The position numbers and the translations under genes were made by a program. DNA of 64,000 bases from Mycobacterium aquaticum (GTDB lineage Bacteria > Actinomycetota > Actinomycetes > Mycobacteriales > Mycobacteriaceae): assembly GCF_002086485.1 (NCBI RefSeq), contig NZ_MVHF01000001.1, positions 368,946-432,945 of the forward strand, in the 5' to 3' direction. The stretch's first letter is position 1, and each line of letters starts with the position of its first letter. The notes beneath the pieces are model-generated. The model searched no databases. It saw nothing but the letters and a program-made list of their open reading frames with translations, and had not been told where the DNA came from. Below are positions 47,028 to 56,292 of the stretch, piece by piece.

Positions 47028-47891
47028 TTAGCGGCCGATGTGCTCCAACAGATGCTTGGACCAGACATCGGGTGACTCGAGCGGGCTGAAATGGCCGCAG
47101 TTGTCCAGGTATTCGAGGGTGTAGTCGGCGTAGAAGTCGTCCAGCGTGTCGCTCCAGGCCTGGGGGAACAGCGGATCCTGGTCGGGCCACAGGATGGTGA
47201 CCGGCTTGGAAAACCGCTCGTCACGTGCCGGTGTCGTCTCGTTGGCGTAATAGGTGATCGGGTTTCCCTCGGGGTTGCGGAACCACAGCACGCCGGCCAG
47301 GAATGCCCCTGGAGCTGAATGGTTTTCGGTGAGATGGTCCAGCAGGTCGTCGACGACGGTCGATCCTGGGGCCGACCAGTTCGCCAGATTCTCCCTCAGC
47401 GCCGCCCGCACGGCGTCGGGCTTACCGTCGATGATCTGTTCGACCAGTTCGGATTTGTAGAAAATCGCGTGGACAAATGCATTTACCGCGTCCTCTTCCA
47501 AGATCCGCCGCCCGACTCCCAAGGTGGGCGGCGCGATGACCAGCGATCGCACCAGGTCCGGTCGGATGGCTGAGATCGTCTGAGCGGTGAAGCTGCCGAC
47601 GTCGTATCCGCCCAGCACGGCGTTGCTGATGCCCAGCTCTTCGAGCAGGGCTACGACGCCGCCGACCTGGCGACTGAGCGAGTATGCGGTCGGGTCCTGC
47701 AGATGCTTGTCGGACTTGCCGTAACCGCGCAGGTCGATTGCGGTTACATCAGCGTGCGGGGTGAGTTGTGGGATGACCCTGGAGTACTCCCGATGGTCAC
47801 CGGGGTTGCCGTGGATCAGCACCACTGGTACGCCGTGCCCGGAACGCTCGTAATAGAGCTTGAATCCGTCATGTTCGGTTGAATAGGGCAT
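47028..47891 (-). CDS. Alpha/beta hydrolase with Asp nucleophile (epoxide hydrolase-like)
   Basis: 287 aa from ATG 47891. HGNPG oxyanion motif, nucleophile elbow GGYDVGS with Asp instead of Ser, and a C-terminal NCGHFSPLE His. The Asp nucleophile places it with epoxide hydrolases and haloalkane/haloacid dehalogenases. First gene of the hydrolase-alcohol dehydrogenase operon. Upstream in-frame starts lack domain content. Confidence 0.85.
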   Translation of the reverse strand: MPYSTEHDGFKLYYERSGHGVPVVLIHGNPGDHREYSRVIPQLTPHADVTAIDLRGYGKSDKHLQDPTAYSLSRQVGGVVALLEELGISNAVLGGYDVGSFTAQTISAIRPDLVRSLVIAPPTLGVGRRILEEDAVNAFVHAIFYKSELVEQIIDGKPDAVRAALRENLANWSAPGSTVVDDLLDHLTENHSAPGAFLAGVLWFRNPEGNPITYYANETTPARDERFSKPVTILWPDQDPLFPQAWSDTLDDFYADYTLEYLDNCGHFSPLESPDVWSKHLLEHIGR

Positions 47892-48113
47892 GGAACGAGT
47901 CCTTCCTCGACAGTGCACGCATCGCCGCGCGCAGTGATGGTGCATCGCGAAAGCCCTTATATACAGGAGATCTCGGCTCTCACTGACGATCGTAAAAGCC
48001 TGCACGGTGTCGTGATCATGTGCTGGCTTGAATTGATCGCTCTCTGACTTGTTTTCTCCGGTCGTGCTGGGGTGCAGCAGATTCCGATTTGCGCGCACGG
48101 GCCAGACGGAAAG

Positions 48114-49247
48114 TCAGTTGTTCACGCCGCGGCGCTTGTCGCGCAGAGGCTGCTCATGGATCATCTGGAAGGCCTGCCGATACGCTTGAGGGCTGACCCC
48201 GACGATGCGGCGGAATGCGGGGCGCAGTGATACCGCCGTGGCCAGTCCGACTTGCCGCGCGATGGCGTCTACCGTCAGATCGGTGCGTTCCAAGAGATTC
48301 TGAGCGCGCAGGATCCGTTGCTGCAGAAGCCATTGCAATGGTGAAACGCCAGCCTGGACACGGAATCGCCGGTCGAAAGTCCGTCGGCTCAGGCCGGCTT
48401 CGGCGGCAAGTGCATCAACGTCCACGTGTTGTAGGTGCATGACGGCGAATTCCATTATCTTGCCCAAGTTGAGCTCGCCGGAGCGGGCGGGCACGGGGCG
48501 ATCGACAAACTGGGCCTGGCTGCCGGAACGCGCGGGCGAGAGTACCAAGTGGCGGGCGATTGCCGTCGCCGCGCTCGCCCCCCAGTACCGCCGTACGACA
48601 TGCAGGCATGCATCCAGGCCTGCCGCGGTCCCGGCGCTGGTGATGACGTCGCCGCCGTCGATGTAGAGCACCGACGGATCCACTCGAACGTTTGGGTACC
48701 GCGATGCGAGCGTCGACGCGTGGAACCAGTGAGCGGCGGCTCGCCGACCGTCGAGTAAGCCTGTGGCCGCGACGACGAAAGCGCCCATACATAGGCTCAC
48801 GATCAGCGCACCATCATCGTGGGCCCGGCGCACCGCTGTCAGCGACGGTTGTGGCGGCTCTTCGTGCGGGTTGCGCCAACTGGGAACAACGACTATCCCG
48901 GCCCGATCGAGGGCATGCAAGCCGTGTGGTGGATCGAACCCGACGCCATCGGATGTGGCCATCGGACCAGGCTCGCCGGCCACGGGTAGAACGGTGAAGG
49001 CCGGAGCGCCAACCGGGTTCATGCCGAATACGCTCATCGGTACCGATGTTTCGAACATCGACGCCCCGTTGAACATCAACACCGCAACGGTGCGCAGGTC
49101 GCGTGCTGTGTTCGTGCGATGAGAGCCGAGGGGTTGTAAGCCAACGGTTTCCACTGCGATGGTGTTGTCGCGTCGACTCAACCGCTGTTGCTGAGCGCAG
49201 GTGGACGGTGGCTGGCGTGGTGGCCGGCGCTGCAACGTGAGATCCAT
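48114..49247 (-). CDS. GlxA-family regulator (DJ-1/PfpI domain plus AraC HTH)
   Basis: 377 aa as drawn. A DJ-1/PfpI-like domain (VAVLMFNGASMFETSVPMSV; IVSLCMGAFVVAATGLL with the Cys elbow) joins an AraC HTH (DALAAEAGLSRRTFDRRFR, then DAIARQVGLATAVSLRPAFR). The true start is unclear: GTG 49154 begins close to the domain. It likely regulates the adjacent epoxide hydrolase/ADH operon, since both face the same way with 222 nt between them. Confidence 0.85.
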   Translation of the reverse strand: MDLTLQRRPPRQPPSTCAQQQRLSRRDNTIAVETVGLQPLGSHRTNTARDLRTVAVLMFNGASMFETSVPMSVFGMNPVGAPAFTVLPVAGEPGPMATSDGVGFDPPHGLHALDRAGIVVVPSWRNPHEEPPQPSLTAVRRAHDDGALIVSLCMGAFVVAATGLLDGRRAAAHWFHASTLASRYPNVRVDPSVLYIDGGDVITSAGTAAGLDACLHVVRRYWGASAATAIARHLVLSPARSGSQAQFVDRPVPARSGELNLGKIMEFAVMHLQHVDVDALAAEAGLSRRTFDRRFRVQAGVSPLQWLLQQRILRAQNLLERTDLTVDAIARQVGLATAVSLRPAFRRIVGVSPQAYRQAFQMIHEQPLRDKRRGVNN

Positions 49248-49552
49248 CGTGCGCGCCGATCAGGTCGTGAGCGCACGCGCCGGACGTGTCGTTCGCGCCG
49301 GCATTTCAGGGTGGTGACCAGTCGTCATCTGAGTGCCTTTCGTGATCATCGAGCAATCGAAAGCTCCTGGGCTGCAGGGTCATCGACGGCTGCGCTCTCT
49401 CTCGCCAGTCCGCTCCGGGATCGCAGGGGAGATGCTCCAGGTGACCTATGTTTGCGCGCAAATTCGCACCGTTGTGTGCCAGGGCTGCACGCCTCTGTGC
49501 GTCAGCTGCACAGACCCAGAGCAAACGGATCCGCTGCAGCGAGTACCGGGAT
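49248..49552. other. Gene-free gap upstream of the GlxA-type gene
   Basis: No credible coding frame, palindrome or RNA gene is seen in these 305 nt. It lies between two regulators on the same strand, so it should hold the GlxA promoter and the end of the AraC transcript. Confidence 0.5.
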
Positions 49553-50545
49553 CTACTGCGGTGTTGCCAGGGAAGGATCCGGGTCAGCGCTCGCGCGCAG
49601 GTGATGGCCGCGCCAGTTGCGCGGGGACATGCCATACGCCGAGCGGAACGCACGACTGAAGCTCGACATGTCAGTGAATCCACATCGACGGGCGATGCTG
49701 GCGATGGTCACCGTGGCGTCACTTCGGCCCAGCTCGTGGCGTGCTGCTTCCAGCCGCCGGGTGCGGACGTACTCGGCGAGGCTGATGTTGGCGTCGGCGA
49801 GGATCTTGTAAAGGTGCCTGACCGAGATGAAGTGGGCAGCCGCGATGCGTTCGGCACTGAGTTCGGGATCGCGCAGGTGACGGGAGACGTAGTCCAATAC
49901 GCGGATCTGCAGGGTGTTGGCGAGGGGTTCGGCCGCGCGGTCGGCGTAGCCCAATTGAGTCGTGATCACCGCGCGGAGCAACTCGATACTGGGATGCCCG
50001 ACGAGGTCGCCGTTGATTGCGGTGAACAGACTCGGGTCGGCTGCCACGCGCCTCAGATAATCGAAGGTCAGGGTTGCCAACGGGTGGTCGGGGATCAGCG
50101 GTATGGCGCACGCTTTGCGGATCAGGTCGGTCGGCAAGGCAAGGGCCGAATGCGGAATCTGGAAGAACTCCCCGCCCATGCCTTCCTCGTTGAGCAGCGT
50201 GTAGGGAGCGCTCGAGTCGTACATGGCCATTGCACCCGGTTGCAACACCGCTTCGCGGTCCTGCTGCACCACCATGGCGGTGCCGGCCAGCTGCAGATTC
50301 ACAAAGACTGTGGGTTCCACGCCGTCGCGCGCCAGAGCCGGCGTCCTGACTACTCGGTTTGCAGTTGTCTCACCCACGCACACGGTCAAGTCACCCAGCG
50401 GCGCGATCAACCCATGAGCAGTCGCGCCTGGACCATCTTCGACCCAGTGCCATTCGACCGACACCATGGCTGCACCCATCGCCCAGTGCATGTAATCGGA
50501 GCGTTCCACCGGATCGACAGGGTCGGTATCAAGGACGATGGCCAT
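49553..50545 (-). CDS. AraC-family regulator
   Basis: 330 aa from ATG 50545, chosen because AAAGGAAG lies about 7 nt upstream. The N-terminal AraC-binding-like domain (VFVNLQLAGTAMVVQQDREA) is followed by a C-terminal AraC HTH: ERIAAAHFISVRHLYKILAD and IARRCGFTDMSSFSRAFRSA, ending YGMSPRNWR. Divergent from the second alpha/beta hydrolase operon, which it probably controls. Confidence 0.9.
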   Translation of the reverse strand: MAIVLDTDPVDPVERSDYMHWAMGAAMVSVEWHWVEDGPGATAHGLIAPLGDLTVCVGETTANRVVRTPALARDGVEPTVFVNLQLAGTAMVVQQDREAVLQPGAMAMYDSSAPYTLLNEEGMGGEFFQIPHSALALPTDLIRKACAIPLIPDHPLATLTFDYLRRVAADPSLFTAINGDLVGHPSIELLRAVITTQLGYADRAAEPLANTLQIRVLDYVSRHLRDPELSAERIAAAHFISVRHLYKILADANISLAEYVRTRRLEAARHELGRSDATVTIASIARRCGFTDMSSFSRAFRSAYGMSPRNWRGHHLRASADPDPSLATPQ

Positions 50546-50889
50546 AGGAACACTTCCTTTCACCTAGGTTGTGATTACTGCACGTGATGGCCATTTTAAG
50601 ACCGGTCCCGGGCGCCGCGAAGTCCTCAAATGCGGTCCACGTGCGTAGGGGTGATGGCCGAGAAGGCTTTGCTCGACCGCAACAGCGGAAGCCGGTTGGT
50701 AGTGACCGGGAGCCGATGACGCTCAGAAGTACTGGAGTTCAGCGCTTTCGGAATGTCTGGACTAGGAATCAGTCAACCACCGATCGATTCCAGCCACGCG
50801 CAATTAGCCCAGTGGCAACGCTCCTACCATCCCCCTTGAGAAGGCCAGAAGGCCTCCCTCACAGCCATTTACTGTCGGGAGGGAAAGAA
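50546..50889. other. Divergent control region between araC-type gene and hydrolase
   Basis: 344 nt with no plausible gene; the open frame on the plus strand before 50890 has atypical composition. A small hairpin AGGCC-AGAA-GGCCT (50841-50854) precedes the GGGAGGG ribosome site of the hydrolase. No clear AraC half-sites were identified by eye. Confidence 0.4.
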
Positions 50890-51810
50890 TTGCCGACGTT
50901 CAATCACAACATGTTCGACCACGCCGACGTCCGGATCCACTACGTGACTGTGGGTACCCCGCCGAGTGCCGGAGGTCAGGATCGCACGCTGGTGCTGCTG
51001 CATGGCTGGCCTCAGACGTGGTGGGAATGGCGTCACGTGATGGAGCCACTGCATGCTGACGGCTGGTTCGTCGTCGCACCCGACTACCGCGGCGCCGGTG
51101 GCTCTTCCAAGCCCGACAGCGGCTACGACAAACACACCATGGCCGGCGACATCAAAGCCCTGCTCGACCGCCTCGGCGTAAAGAAACCGATCACGCTGGT
51201 CGCTCACGACCTCGGTCTCATGGTCGGGTACGCCTTCGCCGCCCTGTACCCGGCTGGTGTGGAGCGTCTCGTACTGATGGAGGCTCCGATTCCCGGCACC
51301 GAGGCCTACCAGAGCGTGGCAACAACCGATTACAGCGCGAACAAGCTGTGGCATTTCCACATGCACGGTGCGGCGGACAACGTCGCCGAGACTCCCATCG
51401 CGGGTAGCGAATTCCCTTACCTTCGTTCGTTTTATCAGCGATTGAGCGCGAATCCCGATGCGATCTCCATCTTGGATGCACAGCGCTACGTCGCCGACTA
51501 CACGGCACCGGGAGCGATGCGTGCCGGCCTTGAATTGTTTCGCGCCTTCGAGCGGGACGCGATCGACAATCGGCGCATGCTGAGTGAGAAGGGCAAGCTC
51601 ACGATGCCCGTGCTGGGCCTGGGCGGGACGGCGAGCTTCTTCTTGCCGATCGCTGAATCCATGTTGTCCGAGGTCGCCGAGAACGTCACCGTCCGGTCGA
51701 TCGAAGATTCTGGGCATTGGGTCGCGGAGGAACAACCCGAGGGATTCCTACTGCGCCTGCGTGCATTCATCGCAGAGACCGGCGGCGATACGAAAGGAGC
51801 CGCGGCGTGA
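50890..51810 (+). CDS. Alpha/beta hydrolase, second epoxide hydrolase-like enzyme
   Basis: 306 aa from TTG 50890, which follows GGGAGGG by 6 nt; ATG 50911 has no ribosome site. HGWPQTWWEW oxyanion motif, nucleophile VAHDLGLMVG (Asp), PYLRSFYQRLSANPDAI cap region and a C-terminal DSGHWVAEEQP His: the epoxide hydrolase fold with Tyr-rich cap. Its stop overlaps the next gene as GTGA. The similarity in class to the hydrolase at 47028 suggests related substrates. Confidence 0.85.
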   Translation: MPTFNHNMFDHADVRIHYVTVGTPPSAGGQDRTLVLLHGWPQTWWEWRHVMEPLHADGWFVVAPDYRGAGGSSKPDSGYDKHTMAGDIKALLDRLGVKKPITLVAHDLGLMVGYAFAALYPAGVERLVLMEAPIPGTEAYQSVATTDYSANKLWHFHMHGAADNVAETPIAGSEFPYLRSFYQRLSANPDAISILDAQRYVADYTAPGAMRAGLELFRAFERDAIDNRRMLSEKGKLTMPVLGLGGTASFFLPIAESMLSEVAENVTVRSIEDSGHWVAEEQPEGFLLRLRAFIAETGGDTKGAAA

Positions 51811-52097
51811 TCATCCTGAATGTGTTCTTCGACGTGGTGCAACAGCATGAGGCCGAGTTCTTGAAGCTGTTGAACCAGATGGTGATCGAGTCGAACAAAG
51901 AAGAAGGTTGCAGTCTGTATCAGCTGTGGCGAAACGCCCACGATCCGTACAGCTATGTGCTCGTCGAACACTGGGCATCTCAGGAGAGCCTGACGGCTCA
52001 TGGCAAGACACCGCACTGGATCAATTTCAACGACACCGTCAACGCATACCTGAAGTCCGACTACGACGAGCACCATTACAGCGAGATTCCGCGCTGA
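51807..52097 (+). CDS. Putative quinol/antibiotic biosynthesis monooxygenase (ABM domain)
   Basis: 96 aa from GTG 51807 (AAAGGAG upstream; 4 nt overlap with the hydrolase). IILNVFFDVVQQHEAEFLKL and EEGCSLYQLW...YVLVEHWASQESLTAH fit the small dimeric ABM fold, cofactor-free oxygenases acting on quinols or polyketides. Co-translated with the hydrolase, so probably in one pathway. Followed by a strong bidirectional hairpin. Confidence 0.82.
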   Translation: MIILNVFFDVVQQHEAEFLKLLNQMVIESNKEEGCSLYQLWRNAHDPYSYVLVEHWASQESLTAHGKTPHWINFNDTVNAYLKSDYDEHHYSEIPR

Positions 52098-52109
52098 GTC
52101 GACACGCGA

Positions 52110-52142
52110 GAACAGGGGCACCCGGCGCGGGTGCCCCTGTTC
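52110..52142. terminator. Bidirectional hairpin between ABM and cupin genes
   Basis: GAACAGGGGCACCC pairs perfectly with GGGTGCCCCTGTTC over 14 bp with a 5 nt loop (GGCGC). It sits in the short convergent gap, so it can terminate both transcripts. Confidence 0.8.
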
Positions 52143-52164
52143 GGTTGGTCGGTGTCAGCGCGAA

Positions 52165-52623
52165 CTAGAGCGCGTACAACGCAGGCAGATTGACGACGAT
52201 CGCTTCCTGGCTACTGCGGGCGATCACCAACTCCGCAGCTGTCTGCGGGTCGGGATTCTCTTCGCGGTGCGGCAGGTGTGGCGGGACGAAGACGTAGTCG
52301 CCGGGATCAGTACGGACCCGGACCTCGCCGTCGCCATCGAAGAACACGAATTCTGGGTGTCCGCTGCGGACGTAGATCATGGTCTCGGAATCGCCGTGGT
52401 GATGGTTGGCCGAGACACTGCCCGGCGACGCCACCGTCTCTCCCATCCACAGTTTCTCGCTGCCCACCGAGGCCCCGCTGAGCGCGGCGAAGCGTTGCAT
52501 GCCATCGGTTTGCGCGGTGGTTGGGTCGAGTTCCGTTGATTTGATGTGGCGCACCCGATTTCGGGGTGCGTGCTGTGTGGCATCGTGGGGGAAATCGGGA
52601 TGAAAACCGTCGGGACCGGCCAT
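52165..52623 (-). CDS. Cupin-domain protein
   Basis: 152 aa from ATG 52623. Cupin motif 1 HHHGDSETMIYVRSGHPEF and motif 2 PGDYVFVPPHLPHREENP give a metal-binding beta-barrel (His/His/Glu). Function may be a small dioxygenase or binding protein; no partner is evident. Convergent with the ABM gene across a hairpin. Confidence 0.8.
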   Translation of the reverse strand: MAGPDGFHPDFPHDATQHAPRNRVRHIKSTELDPTTAQTDGMQRFAALSGASVGSEKLWMGETVASPGSVSANHHHGDSETMIYVRSGHPEFVFFDGDGEVRVRTDPGDYVFVPPHLPHREENPDPQTAAELVIARSSQEAIVVNLPALYAL

Positions 52624-52758
52624 GCACTCACCGTAGACCCCCTTGGCGTTTCGGAGCCGCCGCGCCGAGGACGAATTCAGGACAACAAGCGATCGATTCA
52701 AGTCAGCGCGCAGCCGCGAGGTGGCTGAGCCCGCTGTACCCGAGAAGGTCCTGCGCGC

Positions 52759-53154
52759 CTACCCAGCCGGCGCGAAAAACTCCAGTGCGACGCCGTCGGG
52801 GTCGCGGAAACTCAGGCCTGAGCCATACGGTGCGTCGACGATGCCGCCGTGTTCGATACCCAATTCGTTGAGTTTGGTCACCCAGCCCTCGAGATCGGAC
52901 CGCGAGGCGCAACCGAAGCCGACGTGGTCGAGCCCGACCTCGAACTCGCTGAATTGCTCGTCGCTGGCCGGTTGGTCGTGTTGGTGGATGCCGAAGAGGG
53001 TGCCGCCCTCGAGCAGCCACACGAGGTGGTGGAAACCGGCGTCGGTGCGCTCGTCGAGCACCGGGTCGGCTCCGATCAGGGCGCGATACCAGGGCCCGCT
53101 GACGGCGAGGTCACGCACGGTCACAGCGACGTGGTTGAGAGCAGGGAATGCCAT
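52759..53154 (-). CDS. VOC-family protein (glyoxalase/bleomycin resistance fold)
   Basis: 131 aa from ATG 53154. Paired beta-alpha-beta modules start NHVAVTVRDLAVSGPWYRAL and LDHVGFGCASRSDLEGWV, with the ending SFRDPDGVALEFFAPAG typical of VOC proteins. Likely metal-dependent, substrate unknown. It starts 7 nt after the MpaB-like gene stops, so they are co-transcribed. Confidence 0.85.
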   Translation of the reverse strand: MAFPALNHVAVTVRDLAVSGPWYRALIGADPVLDERTDAGFHHLVWLLEGGTLFGIHQHDQPASDEQFSEFEVGLDHVGFGCASRSDLEGWVTKLNELGIEHGGIVDAPYGSGLSFRDPDGVALEFFAPAG

Positions 53155-53161
53155 GCCAGCG

Positions 53162-53989
53162 TCATACCACACGGCGGCCCCGGCGGGCCCGTGAACGCAT
53201 GTCCCACAGGTAGAGCCGGTACCCGAAAATCCACAGATCGCGCGGGATGACCCGATCGGCGACCCGCAGCCCGGTCAGCAGCAGGTCGAATCGCCGCTGC
53301 TGCTCGGCCGTCCACGTCAGCTGCATGTGGTCGCGGAATGCCTGCGGAAGGAATCCGGTGGTGGCGAACAGGTTGAAGCGGCCCGCCAGCAATCGCAGCG
53401 GCGCGGGCAGGAACGCCATCGCGGCCACCCCGTGCAGGTGCTCCCGCACTGGCGGGTCGATGTGCAGACCGTCCAACGATTGTTTCCAGTACTCGTCGAA
53501 CGCCTGCCGGTCGGCGGGCCACATGCCGTCGCGGACCTGCAGGGTGGTGCCGAGCGCGCGGGCGTCGGCGTAGATCGCGTCGGCCGACGCGTCATCGAGC
53601 GGCCCGTAGAGGAACTCGTGCATGTCGACGTAGTACCGGTACAGGCAGGCCGCCACCCACAATTGCAGCTTGGGATCGAAAGCGTTGTAGGACACCGGAC
53701 TTGAGGCTTGCGAGCGCACCAGCGCATGCACCTTGTCGACCTCGGCGCGGATCAGCGCGCGGTCGGAGTCGGTGCCGAGGGTGGCCGCGGCCAGGTAGGT
53801 GCCCGTGGTGCGGGCCCGCTTGAACGGATGCTTGTACACGTTGCCGCTGTCCACGGGGCTCTCCAATACGCCGTACCCGACTCCCGGCGAGGACAGCTGC
53901 ATGACGACGTTGGCCGCGGGTAGCAGCACCGCGGCGGGGTTGAGCAGATCGACCACCCTGCGCGGCCGCCGCGGGGGACCCAGCCTCAT
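53162..53989 (-). CDS. Oxygenase MpaB-like protein (DUF2236)
   Basis: 275 aa. [20 protein letters not shown] near the N-terminus, VDKVHALV and [20 protein letters not shown] follow the DUF2236/MpaB pattern, in which conserved His residues bind haem (latex-clearing-protein-like). As I recall, Rv2237 is the mycobacterial counterpart next to cobD. This gene marks the return to the conserved backbone. Divergent from cobD, with 35 nt between starts. Confidence 0.78.
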   Translation of the reverse strand: MRLGPPRRPRRVVDLLNPAAVLLPAANVVMQLSSPGVGYGVLESPVDSGNVYKHPFKRARTTGTYLAAATLGTDSDRALIRAEVDKVHALVRSQASSPVSYNAFDPKLQLWVAACLYRYYVDMHEFLYGPLDDASADAIYADARALGTTLQVRDGMWPADRQAFDEYWKQSLDGLHIDPPVREHLHGVAAMAFLPAPLRLLAGRFNLFATTGFLPQAFRDHMQLTWTAEQQRRFDLLLTGLRVADRVIPRDLWIFGYRLYLWDMRSRARRGRRVV

Positions 53990-54024
53990 GAAATCGAGTA
54001 GACCACTTGTGAGACGCTGCCGAC

Positions 54025-54990
54025 GTGTTTGTTGCGACGTGTCACGGCCGGGCTGCCGGTATCGCCGCCGGGTACTTCGCCGATCTGCTGCTGGGTGATC
54101 CGCGGCGTGGCCACCCGGTTGCCGGTTTCGGATCCGTCGCGGCGCGGTTGGAGCGACTGACCTACGCAGACAGTCGTTGGGCGGGGCTGCGGCATACCGG
54201 GTTGCTGCTGGGCGGCCTGTCGCTGCTGGGCGTGCTGGCAGGGCGGCGCGGCCGGGTGTGGGTGACGGCCGCCGCGACGTTCACCGCTCTGGGCGGCACG
54301 TCGCTGAACCGCGTGGGCGGGCAGATGTCCGATCTGCTTTCCACCGGTGACATCGACGGCGCTCGCCGGCTACTGCCGTCGCTGTGCGGGCGGGATCCGG
54401 CAGCGCTGGACGCGGCGGGCATAGCTCGGGCGACGGTGGAATCGTTGGCGGAGAACACCTCCGACGCGCAGGTGGCGCCGATGTTCTGGGCTGCCGTGGG
54501 CGGAGTGCCCGGTGTGCTGGTGTACCGCGGCGCCAACACGCTCGACGCGATGATCGGGCACCGGTCGCCGCGCTACGAGCGGTTCGGTTGGGCAGCAGCA
54601 CGATTCGACGATCTGCTCAATTATGTTCCGGCCCGGTTGACGGGGTTTTTGGTGGCGGCGTGCGCCCCGGTGGTGGGCGGCTCTGCGGCGGCTGCGCTGC
54701 GCGCCTGGCGTGAGGACGCCGCGCGTCATCCCAGCCCCAACGCGGGGGTCGCGGAGGCCTCGTTCGCCGGGGCGCTGGGGGTGCGTCTCGGCGGTCCGAC
54801 GCAGTACGCCCATCGGTTGGAGATCCGGCCTACGCTGGGCGACGGGCGGATTCCCGAGGTCGCCGATCTGGACCGGGCGGTGCGGCTCTCGCGGGCCGTG
54901 CAGGCCGGTTCCGCGTTGGTGGCAGTCGCGTTGTCGGTGGCGCTCAGCGCCGCTTGCCGTACCGGTCGGCGAGCTTCTCCTCGGTGGTGA
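54025..54990 (+). CDS. cobD: Adenosylcobinamide-phosphate synthase CobD
   Basis: 321 aa from GTG 54025. [17 protein letters not shown] at the start, then [20 protein letters not shown] and [20 protein letters not shown] are the CobD/CbiB signature. It is an integral membrane enzyme that attaches aminopropanol phosphate to adenosylcobyric acid in cobalamin synthesis. Its 3' end overlaps the convergent SURF1 gene by 47 nt. Confidence 0.93.
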   Translation: MFVATCHGRAAGIAAGYFADLLLGDPRRGHPVAGFGSVAARLERLTYADSRWAGLRHTGLLLGGLSLLGVLAGRRGRVWVTAAATFTALGGTSLNRVGGQMSDLLSTGDIDGARRLLPSLCGRDPAALDAAGIARATVESLAENTSDAQVAPMFWAAVGGVPGVLVYRGANTLDAMIGHRSPRYERFGWAAARFDDLLNYVPARLTGFLVAACAPVVGGSAAAALRAWREDAARHPSPNAGVAEASFAGALGVRLGGPTQYAHRLEIRPTLGDGRIPEVADLDRAVRLSRAVQAGSALVAVALSVALSAACRTGRRASPRW

Positions 54991-55762
54991 GCGGAGCGGC
55001 CGGGGTCGCCGGACGGGACGCGCGTTCGGCGCGCCGCTGCTTGATCTCCGCAAAGACGAAGTACCCCAACCCGATCGGGGCGATGATGCCGAATGCGATC
55101 CACTGGATGCCGTACGACAGGAATGGTCCGGCGTCGAGGTGGGGGAGCGGAATGACGCCGAGCCCACCGGGCTGATCCTCGACCAGTTGCAGATACGAGC
55201 CGGCCAGCGGTACGCCGGTCAGGGCGGCTATCTGCGAGGTGCTGATCGAGTAGACCTGCTCGGCGCCGTCGGCGCGGAACGGCTCCTTGCCGCTGACCAC
55301 CGCTTCGGAATCGCGCAGCCGGGCGGTGATGGTCACCTGATTGCGGGGGGCGTCGGGGATCGGCGGTACCGAGGTGCCCTGCTGAGGTCGGACATAGCCG
55401 CGGTTGACGAGCAGGATGGGACCGCCGTCGACGGCGAAGGGCGTCAGGACCTCATAGGCCGGCTCCCCGTCGACGACGCGGAGCCGAGCCAGGACCTGAG
55501 CCTCGGGCCGATAGTGTCCGGTCGCGGTGACCCGCTGCCACTGTTGGTCGGGGGCGCTCGAATCCTGGTGCGGCAGAATGCCTGTCACTGGCACCGGCTC
55601 GGCTTTCAGCGAGGACGCGATCTGGTTGTTCTCCCTCGAGGTCCTGGTGTTCTTGCCGAGCTGCCACGGCGCGAGCACGGTGAAACACAGGTAGGCGAAC
55701 GCCATCACCACGACGAACAGCGCCAGCCACTGTGGCCGCAGCAGGAACCCCAGTCTGCGCAT
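54944..55762 (-). CDS. SURF1-family cytochrome oxidase assembly protein
   Basis: 272 aa from ATG 55762. Two membrane helices (PQWLALFVVVMAFAYLCF near the N-terminus; YGIQWIAFGIIAPIGLGYFV near the end) flank an exported domain with GPILLVNRGYVRPQQ, as in SURF1, which assists haem-copper oxidase assembly. Start overlaps the ptpA stop as TGATG; convergent with cobD by 47 nt. Confidence 0.88.
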   Translation of the reverse strand: MRRLGFLLRPQWLALFVVVMAFAYLCFTVLAPWQLGKNTRTSRENNQIASSLKAEPVPVTGILPHQDSSAPDQQWQRVTATGHYRPEAQVLARLRVVDGEPAYEVLTPFAVDGGPILLVNRGYVRPQQGTSVPPIPDAPRNQVTITARLRDSEAVVSGKEPFRADGAEQVYSISTSQIAALTGVPLAGSYLQLVEDQPGGLGVIPLPHLDAGPFLSYGIQWIAFGIIAPIGLGYFVFAEIKQRRAERASRPATPAAPLTTEEKLADRYGKRR

Positions 55763-56292
55763 CAGCGCGGGCTTTCTCGCTCGGCCAGGGCGGCGTCGAC
55801 CCAGTCGTGCAGTCCCGGCAGCGCTGCCTCGATCACGGCCAAGACTTCTTCGAAGTCGGCCTGGGAACCGTAGTAGGGATCCTCGACGTCGGGCGTGTGG
55901 GCCGCCGAACGTGGGTCGAACGACCGCAGCATCCGCAGCCGGTGGGCGTCGACGCCGTGCTCGGTGAGGATGCGGGCATGGTTGCGGCCCAGCGCGACGA
56001 CCAGGTCGGCGCCCAGGTGATCGGCGTTCATCTGGGCGGCGCGGTGATCGGTCGGGTAGCCATGGGCGCGCAGCACCCGGCAGGCGCGGTGGTCCGCGCC
56101 GTCGCCGGCGTGCCAGCTGCCGGTGCCGGCGCTGCTCACGCGGACCCGGTCGGCCAGGCCGCGTTGGCTGATCTGGTGGGCGAACATCTTCTCGGCCATC
56201 GGCGACCGGCAGATGTTGCCCGAGCACACGAACGTGACATGCAGGCTGTGCCGATTCCCCGGTCGCTGCGCTCCTGCCCGCCGCTCAGACAC
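55762..56292 (-). CDS. ptpA: Low-molecular-weight protein tyrosine phosphatase PtpA
   Basis: 176 aa from GTG 56292. P-loop VTFVCSGNICRSPMAE (CxGNxCRS) with catalytic Cys and Arg, and the general-acid DPYYGS. M. tuberculosis PtpA is secreted into macrophages; here the N-terminus is longer by about 13 residues because the only usable start is a GTG overlapping the upstream HAD gene by 8 nt. Coupled to SURF1 downstream. Confidence 0.93.
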   Translation of the reverse strand: MSERRAGAQRPGNRHSLHVTFVCSGNICRSPMAEKMFAHQISQRGLADRVRVSSAGTGSWHAGDGADHRACRVLRAHGYPTDHRAAQMNADHLGADLVVALGRNHARILTEHGVDAHRLRMLRSFDPRSAAHTPDVEDPYYGSQADFEEVLAVIEAALPGLHDWVDAALAERESPR

